A DNA stretch of 64,000 bases from Lonicera japonica (GCA_021464415.1 CM038464.1:53371328-53435327); one strand, 5' to 3'. Counted from the stretch's first letter, positions 11,500 to 24,100 are shown. Numbers and translations: made by a program. The notes: generated from the sequence alone by a model not told the origin.

Positions 11500-11772
11500 T
11501 GTAAGATATAAGAATGTGTTGTAAAGTATTGATACGTGGATGTCCATAAGTAATATTGTAAGATACAATTTGTCCCAAATTGGAATTGTGGTATGAATGA
11601 GGAGATTACCTCATAGTATATATAGTGTAACTTGTCCCACATTGATTTTGTAGAGAAGTAAGGAGGTTAGATCTTAATATAAATAGAGCTAACCCCTACC
11701 CTTATTAGATATCAGTTGAATAAGAAGATATCTTTTATTTTTTTCTTTCCCTCTTTCTCTTTTATTTCAACA
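11500..11772 (+). mobile_element. Short LTR (273 bp) of a Copia-type element (I)
   Basis: It begins TGTAAGATATAAGAATGTG and ends TTTATTTCAACA (TG...CA). A TATA-like TATAAATAGAG lies near 11677 and a pyrimidine-rich end precedes the terminus. It is followed at once by TGTTATCAGCACG (11773-11785), which resembles the TGGTATCAGAGC primer-binding site complementary to initiator tRNA-Met, with mismatches. A matching second LTR was not found in the window, so only the 5' part is present. Confidence 0.6.
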
Positions 11773-12054
11773 TGTTATCAGCACGATTACTCCACAGTCA
11801 ATTGGAGGCCATTTTTAAAGCAGGCCACCACAATTAAATTTTTCCTTCTTTTTAAAGGCCGGCCATTGCGAAAGCAGGCCATTATAGTTAAAAATTTTCC
11901 TTCTTGGAGGTTGTTCATTCAGGTGCCAATTTTTCTCTTCATAAATGTCAGATTTACGCTTGTCTTTTCTTTTATAATGCTTTGATGATTTATATTACTG
12001 TTAAATATTTTATTTGGTCTTTTATTATAGATTTAGATATTTTATTTCATAAAT

Positions 12055-12530
12055 AATTTGGATTTGAAGTTCCATAATTATACTAGTGGAACCTGAAGTT
12101 CCATAATCATTATTCTGAACCTGAAGATCCATAATTTATATTAGGGACCTGAAATTCTCTAATATTTATTTGGAATCTGAAGTTCTATAATCATTATTCT
12201 GGACCTAAAGATCCATGAATTATATTAGGGACCAGAAGTTCCCTAATCTTTATTTGAAAACTGAAGTTCCATAACCATTATTCTGGATCTGAAGTTCCAT
12301 AACCATTATTCTGGATCTGAAGTTCCCTAATCTTTATTTGGAATCTAAAATTCCATAATCATTACTCTGGACCCGAAGATCCATGAATTATATTAAAGAC
12401 CTGAAGTTCCCTAATCTTTACTTGGAATCTAAAATTCCATAATCATTACTCTGAACCCGAAGATCCATGAATTATATTAAGGACCTGAAGTTCCTTAATC
12501 TTTATTTAGAACGTGAAGTTTTAATAAAAA
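12055..12530 (+). repeat. 28-bp / 84-bp nested tandem array in the leader of element I
   Basis: Monomers of about 28 bases (ACCTGAAGTTCCATAATCATTATTCTGG and variants) are arranged in triplets, giving an 84-bp higher-order period (compare 12101 and 12185). Variant monomers alternate between CCATAATCATTATTC, CCATGAATTATATTAG and CCCTAATCTTTATTTG. It lies downstream of the primer-binding site where a leader or gag would be expected. Looser versions of the same motif resume at 15505-15690. Confidence 0.75.
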
Positions 12531-15500
12531 CATACTTAAATAATTGACTACGCTCAGAAACGCGTAATTTATACACCCAAGTGTAGGCGATCAAATTATA
12601 ATATATATACTTGGAAGTCCAAGGTCGAACCATAGGGAATGAGGGTAATTCTATTATTCTAGCTAAGCTTTCAACAGGGAGAAAGAAGAAAAGAAAAATA
12701 AAATAAAGAAAAGATAATAAATTTTGTATAATGGGAAATAATAGAATAAGAAATTAAATTTTAAACTTAAAAGAAAATAAAGAAAGAAAAATAAATAAAT
12801 AAATAAATAAAGCAATGATAAAATAGGCAGTAATTAAAACAAGTATATAATAAAATGGAAAAATAGCGTTAAGGGTATCCATAGCTACGACATTATAGAT
12901 AGTACGACCGATTGATTCAAGATATGACTGTGAACCTGAGTTCCTACTAACAATGAATGTTCTTAGCTTACCAATTATTAAATACTAAAGTTCACGAGCA
13001 TATCATGAGAAGTGCATGACAAGACTCATATAAGCTGCATGTAACTTTAGTTTTCAATAAGGGAACTTAAGTTTTTTTTACAAAAATTGATTTTCACTTA
13101 GTAATGTTAGTGCGTGACAAAAACAAACTAAATTTAATCAATTATAGTAAATATCAAAAGCCTAACTCATTCCTAAGGTTTGATTATGCGTATGCATGAC
13201 ATACGTCAAAACCATTCTTAAAAAAAAAGGTTAAAAGCTAAAATTGGCACTATTTCGGTACCGATTTCGGAATGACACCAAAACAGCGCCCGAAGTTCTC
13301 AAATTACTTGGATAACTAATTCATCTCAATAGGGGATAAGGACCGTCCTCTATTCAGCCTCGTTAGAGTTTTTGAATAAAAATCCGTAATTTTGAGGTTT
13401 TTCGGTTCTTTTGTTGAATAATCGAGAAATAATCTTAAAAATTCATGTTTTCAATGCATGAAAGGTTAATATATTTTCCAAATTTACTAATTGACCTACA
13501 ACTCATGAGAAATTCAAGTCACAATCATAATTGAATCAAAATTACGCATTAATCCGCCATGCCTTCACTACGAACCGCTAACTACAAAATTACGCTAGCA
13601 TGTTGATAAAAACTAAGCAAAACATGATAAATTCAATCACAAATTGACCAAACATATTTTTGAAATCTAATTGAATAAGCATACAAAATCTCATAGCAAT
13701 TGAAACTAAGGAACGATTAATAAATAAAAAATACGATTTAAACAAATTTCGGTAATGAAATACACTGCCAGAAACAAAATACACCAACCGGTCCTGAAAA
13801 TTTCAGGATTTAGAACTCTAAAACAGTGTGATTGAATATAAAATTTCATGACAATCGTTTTGATAGGTGGATCATCAAAATCGGCCAAGAAACAAATAAA
13901 TTATGGTCAAAATACAAAAGCACATATTTTTAGGGTTCTACGTGGGATTCTACAAAAAAAATCCAATAAAAATTATAAATTAAGTATGGATTTCAATTAT
14001 CAATCACATTCAAACACATAATTAACTAACAATCTAAGCATTAATGAGGATTAATTAAAAGAAATTAAAAATAAAATTGAAAGAAAAAAAAACTTATAGT
14101 TACGTAGATTATCAAAAACTGCACTGCCAATACTATTTAACTTCGTCGCTTCTTCAATACAAGCCGAAAGAGAAAAATGAAATATAAAAGAAAAACTCTC
14201 TCCGACTCTCCCTTAGACTCTATCTTCTGATGGTATGGGAATTTTGGAATTATTGAAGAAGATGGTATCATCTCTCCAAAAAAGTATCGACTCTGTTTTT
14301 TTTAAACCTTAAACTTAAAAATACATCGACCTTTTTTCAAAATTAAAAAATTAAACTGATTAATAAAATAAAATAAAAGCTATTTTTAGCTTTTATCGTC
14401 TATCAAGTCATGGGCTCAAGAGACTAAGTCTTGCAGCTCAAATTCTCGGGTCAACTTAAAAAAAATAATTAAAACTAAACCTTAAACTTAAAAATACATC
14501 GACCATTTTTCAAAATTAAAAAATTAAACTGATTAATAAAATAAAATAAAAGCTATTTTTAGCTTTTATCATCTATCAAGTCGTTGGCTCAAGAGACTAA
14601 GTCTTCCAGCTCAAACTCTCGGGTTTCGAACACTGGATTAGGCATGAGTAAAGAGCTGGTCACTTTTCATCTAGGCTAAGGACCCCATTCGGTAAATATT
14701 TGGACCATGAATTTATGTATTCTTTCGCGCTTAAACCCAATCCACTGGCGCATTGATCGTATTTCTGCCATAACTTTGTGCTCCGAACTTCGATTGATGT
14801 AAGATTTTTCATACGCGTAGATATCTCAAAGCTCTATAACTTTTATTTCTAGAGTTTTCTTTAAATTCTGCACGGATAAATAACAAAATTGACTATAACA
14901 TCAGCATTGCGAGCGGTGAATCTTTTCTTCATTCAAAAATTTTTCAGTTTGATTCAAATGAATCTTCTCTGCTTGGGACTACTCTATTGGCTTCTCTTAG
15001 TCTCTTCCATCAACTTCCTTCACTCTTGAGCTTGGGATTTGTTTTCGATTCACCTCTTGAACTCAATTCAGTTTCGAATTTGACCAGCAATGACTAACTT
15101 TGGGGGAATTTTCTTCTAGATTCGTTCTTGTTCATTTTTAACTTTTCAAAAGGTTATAATGCATTAGAAACAAACATACTATCCTATTTCATGATTAAAA
15201 CTCAATTCTTAACAATTTAGGATAATTAAAATCAAATTCATGCATATTAAGCCACATAAATATGTATAAAAATGCAATATTTTGGCTTAATCAATAATTA
15301 AACACGCAATTTTGATATTAACTTCACGGCATGAAAATCTTAATTTTTTGTATTTATTCTAACTTAATAAGTTTTATATAAATTACATGTACATATATGT
15401 GTGCGCTATTGCTTTTATTTCCGTTGCTTTTATGCGCTATTGTTTATTGTACCCTTCTTCTTTTCTTTTAACCTTAATAATTAAACGACTAAAAATACAA
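12531..15500. other. Unclassified ~3-kb insertion-like stretch, no gene seen
   Basis: The CTGAAGTT-type repeats stop near 12530 and resume near 15505, so the material between is probably an insertion into element I. It is AT-rich with many in-frame stops on both strands. Features seen: an (AAAT)n tract near 12790-12810, a 173-bp tandem duplication at 14304-14650, and a stretch near 12575-12650 (CCCAAGTGTAGG...CTTGGAAGTCCAAGGTCGAACC) of a type I associate with the leader regions of plant LTR elements. Precise ends and class are not resolved. Confidence 0.35.
14304..14630. repeat. 173-bp tandem duplication
   Basis: The block starting AAACCTTAAACTTAAAAATA at 14304 recurs at 14477. It includes AAAGCTATTTTTAGCTTTTAT (a short palindrome) and CAAGAGACTAAGTCTT, and the two copies differ at only a few bases. 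It is a recent local duplication inside an unclassified element. Confidence 0.8.
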
Positions 15501-15504
15501 GGGA

Positions 15505-15690
15505 TCAAAATAAGGCCATATTTTACAAGCCTGAAGTCTTGATAAAACCTAAAGTTTTATAAAAAAAATATGAGCCCAAAGTCTCATATTTGTTTTTAAA
15601 GCAAGAACCTGAAGTTCTACAATTTCTAATGAGCCTGAAATCTCATAATTTAAGAACCTAAAGTTCTTATCCATGATAATGACTTTTACC
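15505..15690 (+). repeat. Diverged CTGAAGTTCT repeats
   Basis: Short repeats such as AGCCTGAAGTCTTGATAAAA, GAACCTGAAGTTCTACAA and GAACCTAAAGTTCTTATCC share the core of the 12055-12530 array, and each is a small inverted repeat (GAAGTTC, AAAGTTCTT). They are probably the continuation of element I beyond the insertion. Confidence 0.5.
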
Positions 15691-15691
15691 T

Positions 15692-15981
15692 CACCCGAAA
15701 AAAGATCGGTATTAGTGAAAATTCTCGAAGAACTATCCGAGTGTGAACGTATGGTCTAACAAACCGAACCGTGTGAATAAAAATTCTTGGACTTCAATTG
15801 GTTTAATCTTACTATCTTTAACTCTTTTATTCATTGCTATATTATTGTTTGTGATTGTGATTGCTTGCTTGTTTAGCTTGTTACTTGATATAGACTTTAA
15901 ATCTTTTTGAAACGTTTTCAAAAATTGGATTAAGTTTTAAAAATCCTATTCACCTCCCTCTAGGGTATTTTTCGACCTACA
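15692..15981 (+). mobile_element. 3' part of a Copia LTR (element F)
   Basis: The sequence from CACCCGAAAAAAGATCGG to TTTTTCGACCTACA closely follows the last ~300 bases of the LTRs of Copia element D (compare 53307-53644), including the GTGAAAATTCTCG...CGAACCGTG block. The 5' part of the LTR is missing. It ends in CA and is directly followed by a tRNA-Met-type primer-binding site, TTTGTATCAGAGG at 15983-15995. Confidence 0.75.
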
Positions 15982-16719
15982 GTTTGTATCAGAGGTTGGT
16001 TAGAATTCTACTTGTATTGATAATTTTCTCTTAGTTGAAGGTTTAAAGCATAATTTACTTAGTATTAGTCAATTGTGTGATAAAGGTTATGAAGTTATTT
16101 TTAAATCCGATCATTGCATTGTTAAGAATGTTAGTGATGATTCCATCTTACTTGTTGCATATAGGACTAACAATGTGTATACTCTTAAGCTTTATGATTT
16201 GTCTCAACAAGATGTTAAGTGCTTATCCGCTATTATTGATGTTTCTTGGTTATGGCATAAAAGATTAGAACATGCTAATATGGACTTGATTCACACTTTT
16301 TCTAAGAAATAATTAGTTAAATGATTGCCTAAACCCAAATTTGTTAAGGATAAAATCTATGATGCATGTCAACTTGGTTAACAACATAAGTCTTCAGTTA
16401 AGTCTAAGAAGGATATTACTACTACTAGACCTCTTAATATGCTACATCTTGATTTATTTTGTCCTAATTCGGTTGCAAGTTTAAATGGCAATTTGTATGC
16501 TTTTGTTATTGTTGATGATTAATCTAGATTTACTTGGGTGTTCTTTCTCTCTCATAAAAGTGAAACTTTACATGCTTTTGCTAAATTTTGTAGAAAACTT
16601 TAAAATGAAAAAGGTGTTTCTATTGTACATGTTAGGAGTGATGGAGGTAGAGAATTTGATAATTTTGATATTGAGAATTTTTGTGATAAGCATGATATTA
16701 TAACTTTTCAGCACCTAGA
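15982..16719 (+). pseudogene. Copia element F: GAG-pre-integrase and integrase core fragment
   Basis: Starting about 25 bases after the primer-binding site, the reading frame gives DNFLLVEGLKHNLLSISQLC, typical of the segment before the HHCC finger of Copia integrase. The finger follows (WHKRLEH...DACQLG), with the first Cys replaced by Tyr, then the rve core with HLDLFCP and RSDGGREF, which carry the first two catalytic Asp residues. At least five in-frame stops are present (for example after TFSKK at 16310). Gag and protease are absent. The frame is cut at about 16719, just after FSAPRT, where the LTR of Gypsy B begins. Confidence 0.8.
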
Positions 16720-17154
16720 ACACATTGGATAAATAACGGGTATACAAGAGGATAAATGAAGAAAGTAGAAAGGTGATACGTGGCATCAATTGGGGGTCTA
16801 AAAAAAAGTGTCAATAAAAGGGAGAAAGCTGGCATATGAAGAGTCACCTAGCCAAACAAATATCTCCTATAAATGATTACTATTGCTCATCTTTGTACTA
16901 TATAAGGGACCATCTAGGACTACAAATTTCACAAAAACAATTAGTTAAAAAGGTGAGAGAGAGATAGAGTCACCTATCGCGGGGTTTTAAAACAAATAAG
17001 GTATGTTTTTTTTGTCATATATAGGTGTGTATAATAATAATAATAATAATAATAATAGTAGTAGTAGTAGTAGTAGTAGTAGCAGCAGCAGCAGCAGCAG
17101 TAGTTATAATATGTAAAGTACATGTACTATTGATCTCATAATAATAATAATAAC

Positions 17155-17231
<77 letters not shown>

Positions 17232-17238
17232 TAATAAC

Positions 17239-17314
<76 letters not shown>

Positions 17315-17359
17315 TGTAAAGTGCAGATGTAATATGTAAAGTGCAGATGTACTGTTGAT

Positions 17360-17434
<75 letters not shown>

Positions 17435-18307
17435 GTAAATTGGGTGTACTTTTAAGACAAGATACATACCACACTTGAACATAACTATTATGATTATTTG
17501 ATCAATTTTAAGGAATTTTAATGGTTTAGTTATAAAAACAAAAATAATAATAATTTAGAAATTTCGTTAAGTTTCTAATTCATAAATCGATATTATTTTT
17601 TAGGATCAGGAATTTCGTACCAGGAAAAAATTTAAGTGCAGGAAGGTGAGTAGTACATATTTTCTATTTTAAAGCTTTAAATAAATATTATTGTGTACAT
17701 TTATAATTCAACTGTTTATTTTTTACTGCAATGATATTTTTATTGATGATATATTTTATTGAAAAATCACTTCTATGATTTGACCTGTACCATCCTTGAG
17801 ATAATTGGGTGGCGTGCATAATACCGATATTGTTCTGAACTAGTTCATTTATTGACCAATCTTTTGATTGGAAAGTGGAATATTGGACCTCAGTCAATGG
17901 GGGTTATTCGTTGACTTTAGAAGTGTGTTATCAAACAAGAAATTATTTTTAATATTTATGATTATATGATAAATTATTCTGAAATACATTTTTAAATTTT
18001 ATGGTCTAATAATATTTTGCCAACCCTTGGAATAAAAAATGAGTATTTCTCACCGAGCTTGTGGAGCTCACCCTTCTTATAGTTATGTTTTAGGGTATCC
18101 ATAAGATGGTAGATAAATTAAACTATGAAATGAAGAATAGTAAATAAGAGTAATATACTAATATATCCGAGGATTTTGAATAAACATGTAATAGAAAGAT
18201 TATGTATTATGTTTACTGATGTAATAAATGGCTTGTACTTACATTTTGGAATGTACCCTTTTACCGCAGTCAATGGAAAATATTACTTTTAGAATTGTTG
18301 CGTTGCA
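16720..18307 (+). mobile_element. 5' LTR of Gypsy B (5'-truncated)
   Basis: It is collinear with 40471-41871 of the 3' LTR. It contains a TATA box (ACTATATAAGG, 16898-16908) that has decayed in the 3' LTR (AATATTTAAGG). Three trinucleotide blocks, mostly TAA-type, account for most of the length difference between the two LTRs. It ends GTTGCGTTGCA, four bases before the primer-binding site. Confidence 0.8.
17030..17433. repeat. Expanded trinucleotide microsatellites in the 5' LTR of B
   Basis: Three blocks: TAA units then TAG/CAG-type units (about 17030-17104), a long TAA run with a few ACA interruptions (17138-17313), and a second TAA run (17361-17433). A short AATATGTAAAGTGCAGATGT segment is duplicated between the last two (17313-17350). 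The equivalent part of the 3' LTR is much shorter. The poly-leucine frame on the minus strand is an artefact of the repeat. Confidence 0.95.
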
Positions 18308-18310
18308 ATA

Positions 18311-18322
18311 TGGTATCAAAGG
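18311..18322 (+). other. Primer-binding site of Gypsy B
   Basis: TGGTATCAAAGG starts four bases after the 5' LTR end. It matches the usual initiator tRNA-Met primer complement TGGTATCAGAGC at ten of twelve positions. It fixes the direction of the element as plus. Confidence 0.7.
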
Positions 18323-18942
18323 TAAGGTTTAATAAAAGAAATATATATATTTATATTTACATAGGCTATTTGTTAATGAACTAGAATTATAGTCTAAGGA
18401 ATTAAATTTAAAATATTATAGGTATTATTTTACATACAAATACTTGGGGCTGGGAAAAAAACCGCAAAAATAGATCGACTGTAAAAACTGACCGGCTGAG
18501 TGCACCCATAAAACCAAAATAGCGGTGAACTGAAAATGTCGAACGGTTCTTACAACCAACTGTACCTGAGTCAATGTTGAAGGCGGATATGTTTGAATGG
18601 AACTGATGTCCAAACCAAACCGACCAACTTTGCAAAAAAAAATTAAATTCTTTATATAAATATAAAATATCCATGTTTCTCGAAAAAATAAATAAATAAC
18701 ACATCCACAAGATAAAAAGTCAAATCGCCCCATTATTGTTTATCGTTTTCTCTTTATCACCGGCGGAAAACAAAGAGGGAAAAACGAAAACCTAGGGCTT
18801 CCACTTTTACTTCTCCTCTTTCTCTCACCTTAGTTGCTCTATTCCTCTCCAAATCTCCAATCTCCATTTGTCCCTGAGCAATCTCTATTTCTCTCTCGTA
18901 GGGTTGTCTCTTTGCCTCTCCAAATCCCCAACTGGTTACGGT

Positions 18943-21043
18943 TGTAACACCCTGTATTTATGTCAATGTTAAACCTGTTGTATTCAGTAAATGTTGTGTA
19001 AAAATTGTTAAAAAATGGTCTTCGGGAAATTTTTCATTCCTAATTTGGGGAAACTTCTTCTTAGGAAGTTGTAGATCTTTAAATTACCTTTTTGGGAATA
19101 TAAAGATCACCCCAATTGGAGTTCCGAGCGAAAAGTTATTACCGAAATAAGAACAGTACAGCAGGGCAAAGTTTACCTGCGGACCGGTATTAAGATGTTA
19201 GCATACCGATCCGACTTATAAGTTTTAGGGAAACACTGACTCGCAAATTGGTATTGGGTTTTTGCATACCGGTCTGGCCTTTAAAATTTTGAGAAATGGA
19301 GACTATAGATCGGTCTCCTATTTTTTGCATATCGGTCCACTAGTTAATCCTGTGTACCGATTTAAGTTCGTTTTTAAGGCAAATTTCACTTATTTTCACC
19401 CTAACTTCGGGCCAAACATCTAAACACACATACGAAGGGTTCTAGAGAGAGAAAAAGATATTTCTACACATCTATCCTCCCACACCTAATATCAAAGCTT
19501 AAAATCATCAAAATCTCTTTCTCCTTTACTATTCCTCATATTAAACTTTTGTCATCCTCTATGAGTGCTCAAGCATGAGCTAGGGCCACGCGTATAGGAG
19601 TTTATGCTTTATCGATTTAGGGATCTTGCTACTCTAGGAACGTGGTGACGCGGGGGTTTTGAGATTTCACCAAATGGAGCTTCGGTTTCACCTTTCTTTC
19701 TTCTTTGGGTCTATATATTTGAGTTAGGGTTTTATATGGTTTTAAAACTTGAAATATGGTATTATTTTACGAATATCATCGTGTTTCAATCTTATTTGCT
19801 TATTAAAACTATGGCATGATCTATGAAATGATATTTTATGATTTACAAAGATTTAAATGTAAGATTGAGGCAATAGATGCCATCTACACTTGATATTATT
19901 GTATTATCAACCTTATGAATTATTCCATGGATGTATGACTATTATAAGATGATGGAAATGAATTGTTGTTGATTTATACATATCATGGGATAAGGGTTGG
20001 ATTTGTTGAGGTGTATGTGGCAACAATTTGCTTCAAATGCTTGTTGATGGTATGAATACACGTTTGCATTATTATCGTGTTAACCGAAGACTCAGAAATC
20101 ACATGGCAAGCCCTTGAATGAACTTATGGCTTGGAGTTCGACTGAATAATTCATGGAAAGCCTATATTATTTACTATTGACTTGGAGAGCTTATGTCTCT
20201 CGGACATGGATTCTCGATATGAGTAAATATAGTACTTGTCGGGACGAAAAATAGGTAGGGCTCGGTGTCCTTGGGTTGAAAATCCCTAAACCCCCAGGGG
20301 AGCAATGTTTGGCCTCCTATAAGCCACCGATGAGGACTTTGGGAACCTAGGCAATGGGCAAGGCATTATGAATTTGATTTATAACTATGCTTGTATGGAT
20401 TGTGGATGGGTAATTCCACTTTTATTATTGCATTGGTAATTCATTCCTTGAGGTGACAAGCAGCATTCTCTCATACAAGACTCGGATTCTTTATATTACG
20501 GTAATGATTGACACGGGAGGTAACCTGCATAGCACGTGTATGCATTGTTTTTATATGATAAAACTTTTAATTTGGATTATCGATGAAAACCTGAATTGAT
20601 CATGAACTGTCAAGTTATATTTTAGAATATGTTGTTCCTTGTTTTTCCCCTACTGAGCAAATAGCTCACCCCGGTTTGTTTAAAATAACACAGGTACCCA
20701 GGAGTTCAATGAGGACAAAGATGCGATAGGATCGGGGATGAAATAAAGGCTATGATAAAATAATTATTTTTGTGATGTATATGTCTTCACAGGAAGCCAC
20801 AGCTAGCCCGAAGTATTGTATATATTTTTGAACTTACTTAGTTTGGTTTTGTATAACTGTTATATGCATGTGTAAGAATTATATTATTGTTTTATACTTC
20901 ATGTTTGATTGACACATGACATGCATGTTGCCTTGATTTATTGTTTACGTTAATACCCATTTTAGTCAATTTAAGATGGGTTATTAACGCTCTAGGTCTT
21001 AATTACGGGTGTTATCTTGCTAAATTAAGACGGGGGCGTTATA
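18943..21043 (+). mobile_element. 5' LTR of Gypsy A (2.1 kb)
   Basis: Collinear with the 3' LTR. It lacks about 70 bases present at 27620-27690 in the 3' LTR; the missing part is bounded by the short direct repeat GTCTT, so it was probably lost by slippage or illegitimate recombination. Repeated phrases with GACCGGT and GCATACCGGTC occur in the first 400 bases. It ends GTTATA. Confidence 0.85.
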
Positions 21044-21178
21044 ATTTAGTATCAAAGCGTAGATTTTGTGATTACTTGGGTTGTGGGACGAAATTTGTGG
21101 AGTATTGCAATATATTGTCCTCTTATCAATATATATATTGAACTGTCATGACATTCTTCTTTTTGTTTTCGTATAAAA

Positions 21179-24100
21179 TGACTCTCCACCAGAAGATAGA
21201 GAGCATAACGCTACCCACGAGAGTTTAACCTTTGAAAATACAATAGATGCTATCCGTCTAATGGCCCGGGAATTGGCCAACGTGCTAGGACATATCGAAC
21301 AACCCCAGGGTAAAATCCATGAGAATAGGGCTATGGTAGCCCTAGAGAAGTTTAAAAAGTAAGCCCCACCAACATTTAATGAAATGACCGGTCCAGACCC
21401 GACGGAGTCATGGCTCGATTAAATACAAAGAGCTTTCGATGTTATGAACTTACCCGATGATTTGAAGCTTAATCTGGAAACTTACCAGTTGAATGAACAA
21501 GTTGGTACTTAGTGGAAAAACATGTCAAAGAGAGTGGATGCTCCTACCTCATGGGAGCAATTCACTCAGTTGTTCTTATAACATTATTTTTTGCCTATTC
21601 ATCATAGTATAAAGAGGGATGAGTTCCATTCCCTAATTCAAGGGAACATGTCCGTGATAGAGTACGAGACGAAGTTTGAGAGTTTGAGTCATTTCGATAA
21701 AAGTCTAGATAACGACCCGGAGGAGAAAATACGTTTGTTCTTCAAGAAATTGAAACCTTCTATTTGAGAGAAGGTGTACCACTTAAATCACGAAAGTGTC
21801 TCTGAAGCCGTGAGAATAGCGATGAAGGTCGAACAAGAAAGGATTGATGCCAATAAATTTCTTGAAAAAAAGGGTACCGATTGAAAGAAAGCGGGTGGTC
21901 AAGGGAAAAAATACAAGAGCGATTCTGGGTCTTATAGTGGGAGTTACAATAGAGGTCGGTCCTTTGGTTCAAGTAATGAGAATCAATGGTTCAGGGAGAA
22001 AGCCTATTTTGGGTGTGCTCAACCAGGACACTTCAAGAGAGAGTGTCCAAATGTAAGTCGAGAACAACGACAATCGGCTCAGTCCTTCAATGGCCGATCA
22101 CAGTTTCAGGGCTCGAGTCGCACGGGTGGTGAGGGCCAATTATTTTCTAGCAGTTAGAGTAGTCAGGGCCGCGGTAAGAGTCAAAGCGGGTCTCGGGAAG
22201 GTGGTTTGCACTCTCGAGGTGGCAGTAGGACTTCGGGTCTGGTATACACTCTAAATCAGGTGGAACAGTCCAAGGTTAAAGTAATGGAAGGTTTGTTCTT
22301 TAGCACTTAGGTTAAAGTTTTATTTGACACTGTTACTTTCCATTCCTTTATTTCATATACGTTGGTTGATAGATTGGGATTGTGTGTTCGGTTATTAGAT
22401 ACAACGTTGTGGGTCAGTACAACCATAGGAAATATAATTTGTTTGGAATTTGTCTGTAGGAATTGCTCTTTGAGTATAGGAGAGTCATCAATAAAGTTTG
22501 ATCTTATCATATTGGATATGGGGGATTATGATCTTATTTTGGGAATGGATTGGCTAGCTGCTTTCCAAGTTGTGAGCAATTGTTCGTAGCATCGAGTGTC
22601 GATTCCATTACCTAAATGAAATGTTAATCTTTCGTTGGGAATCTGAATCACAAGCTCCTTGTACGAATTTGAGACCCAGAGAACAACAGAGTTACTTTGG
22701 GTGGTTGGCTAGTATCTTGGTACTAAAGGGGAGTAATTCTTATCCTTTTGATCTCCCCATAGTTAGGAATTTTCTCGACGTGTTTTTCGATGATCTTCCG
22801 GGTCTATCCTTGCATCGAAAGGTGGACTTCTCTATCAATGTCATTTTAGGTACTACACCGATATCCTTAGTTCCGTACCATATGGCTCCTGCCGAGCTGA
22901 AGGTTCAGATTGACAAATTACTGTGAAAAGGGTTCATTAGGCTTAGTGTGTCTCCATAGGGCGCACCCATTCTGTTGGCAAAAAATCAGGATGGGTCATT
23001 ACGGTTGTGTATAGACTATTGTCAATTAAATCGTGTCACTATCAAGAGTAAGTATCCATTGCCTCGAATAGATGACTTGTTTGATCAATTTCAAAGTGCT
23101 GTTAGATTTTTCAAGATTGATCTTCGATCTGGCTATCATCAAATGTTGGTTCGTGATGAGGACATTCCGAAAATGGCGTTTCGTACTTGGTATCGCCATC
23201 ATGAGTTTTTAGTGATGCCATTCAGGTTGATGAATGCGCCAGTTGCATTCATGGATATGATGAATCGTTTGTATCGTCCTTATCTAGATTAGACAACATT
23301 TTAATATATTCTAAGTCCAATGAAGAGCATGAGAACCATATTCGTCTAGCTCTTCAAATCCTTCGGGATTATAAGTTGTATGCAAAGCTTAGCAAGTACA
23401 ATTTCTGGATGTCAGAAGCTAAATTCTTGGGATATGTCGTCTCAAGAAAGGGTATCTCTGTAAATTCGACAAAAGTTGAAGCGGTCCTAAAGTGGAAGAG
23501 ACCTCAAAATGTCACCGAGGTTAGGAGTTTCTTGGGTTTGGCAGGATTTTACCGTCGATTTATTAAGAATTTTTCTCGTATAGCCTTACTGTTAACTCGT
23601 CTAACTCATAAGGGCATTCAGCTCGTTTGGGATGAATCGTGTGAGAAAGCCTTTTTCGAGCTGAAAGATAGGCTTATTTCGGTTCCAGTCCTTGTTCTAC
23701 CTAAGCGAGGAAAGGGTTATACGATTTATTGTGATACCTCTAGGCTTGGTTTGGGTTGTGTCCTAATGTAAGAAGAGTATGTTGTGGCTTATGTTTTTCA
23801 TCAACTTAAGCAACACGAGAAAAATTACCCCACCCACAATTTGGAATTAGCCGTCGTTGTCTTTGCCCTTAAGATCTGGCGCCATTACTTATATGGTGAG
23901 AGTTTTGAAGTATATTCCGATCATAAGAGTCCAAAATATATCTTCACCCAGAAAGATTTGAACCTTAAGCAGCGCCGGTGGGTAGAGTATCTAGAAGACT
24001 ACAATTTCACTTTATAATATCACCGGGGTAAAGCGAATATGGTAGTTGATGCTTTCAGCCACAAATCTCAAGGGTCTTTAGTTGTGTTACGGTGTCGAGA

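Noticed and set aside
11716..11985. 89-codon frame after the short LTR
   Set aside because: It starts within the LTR and crosses the primer-binding site; composition is low-complexity Phe-rich.
17136..17474. 112-codon poly-leucine frame on the minus strand
   Set aside because: It is the translation of the TAA trinucleotide repeat in an LTR and has no gene context.
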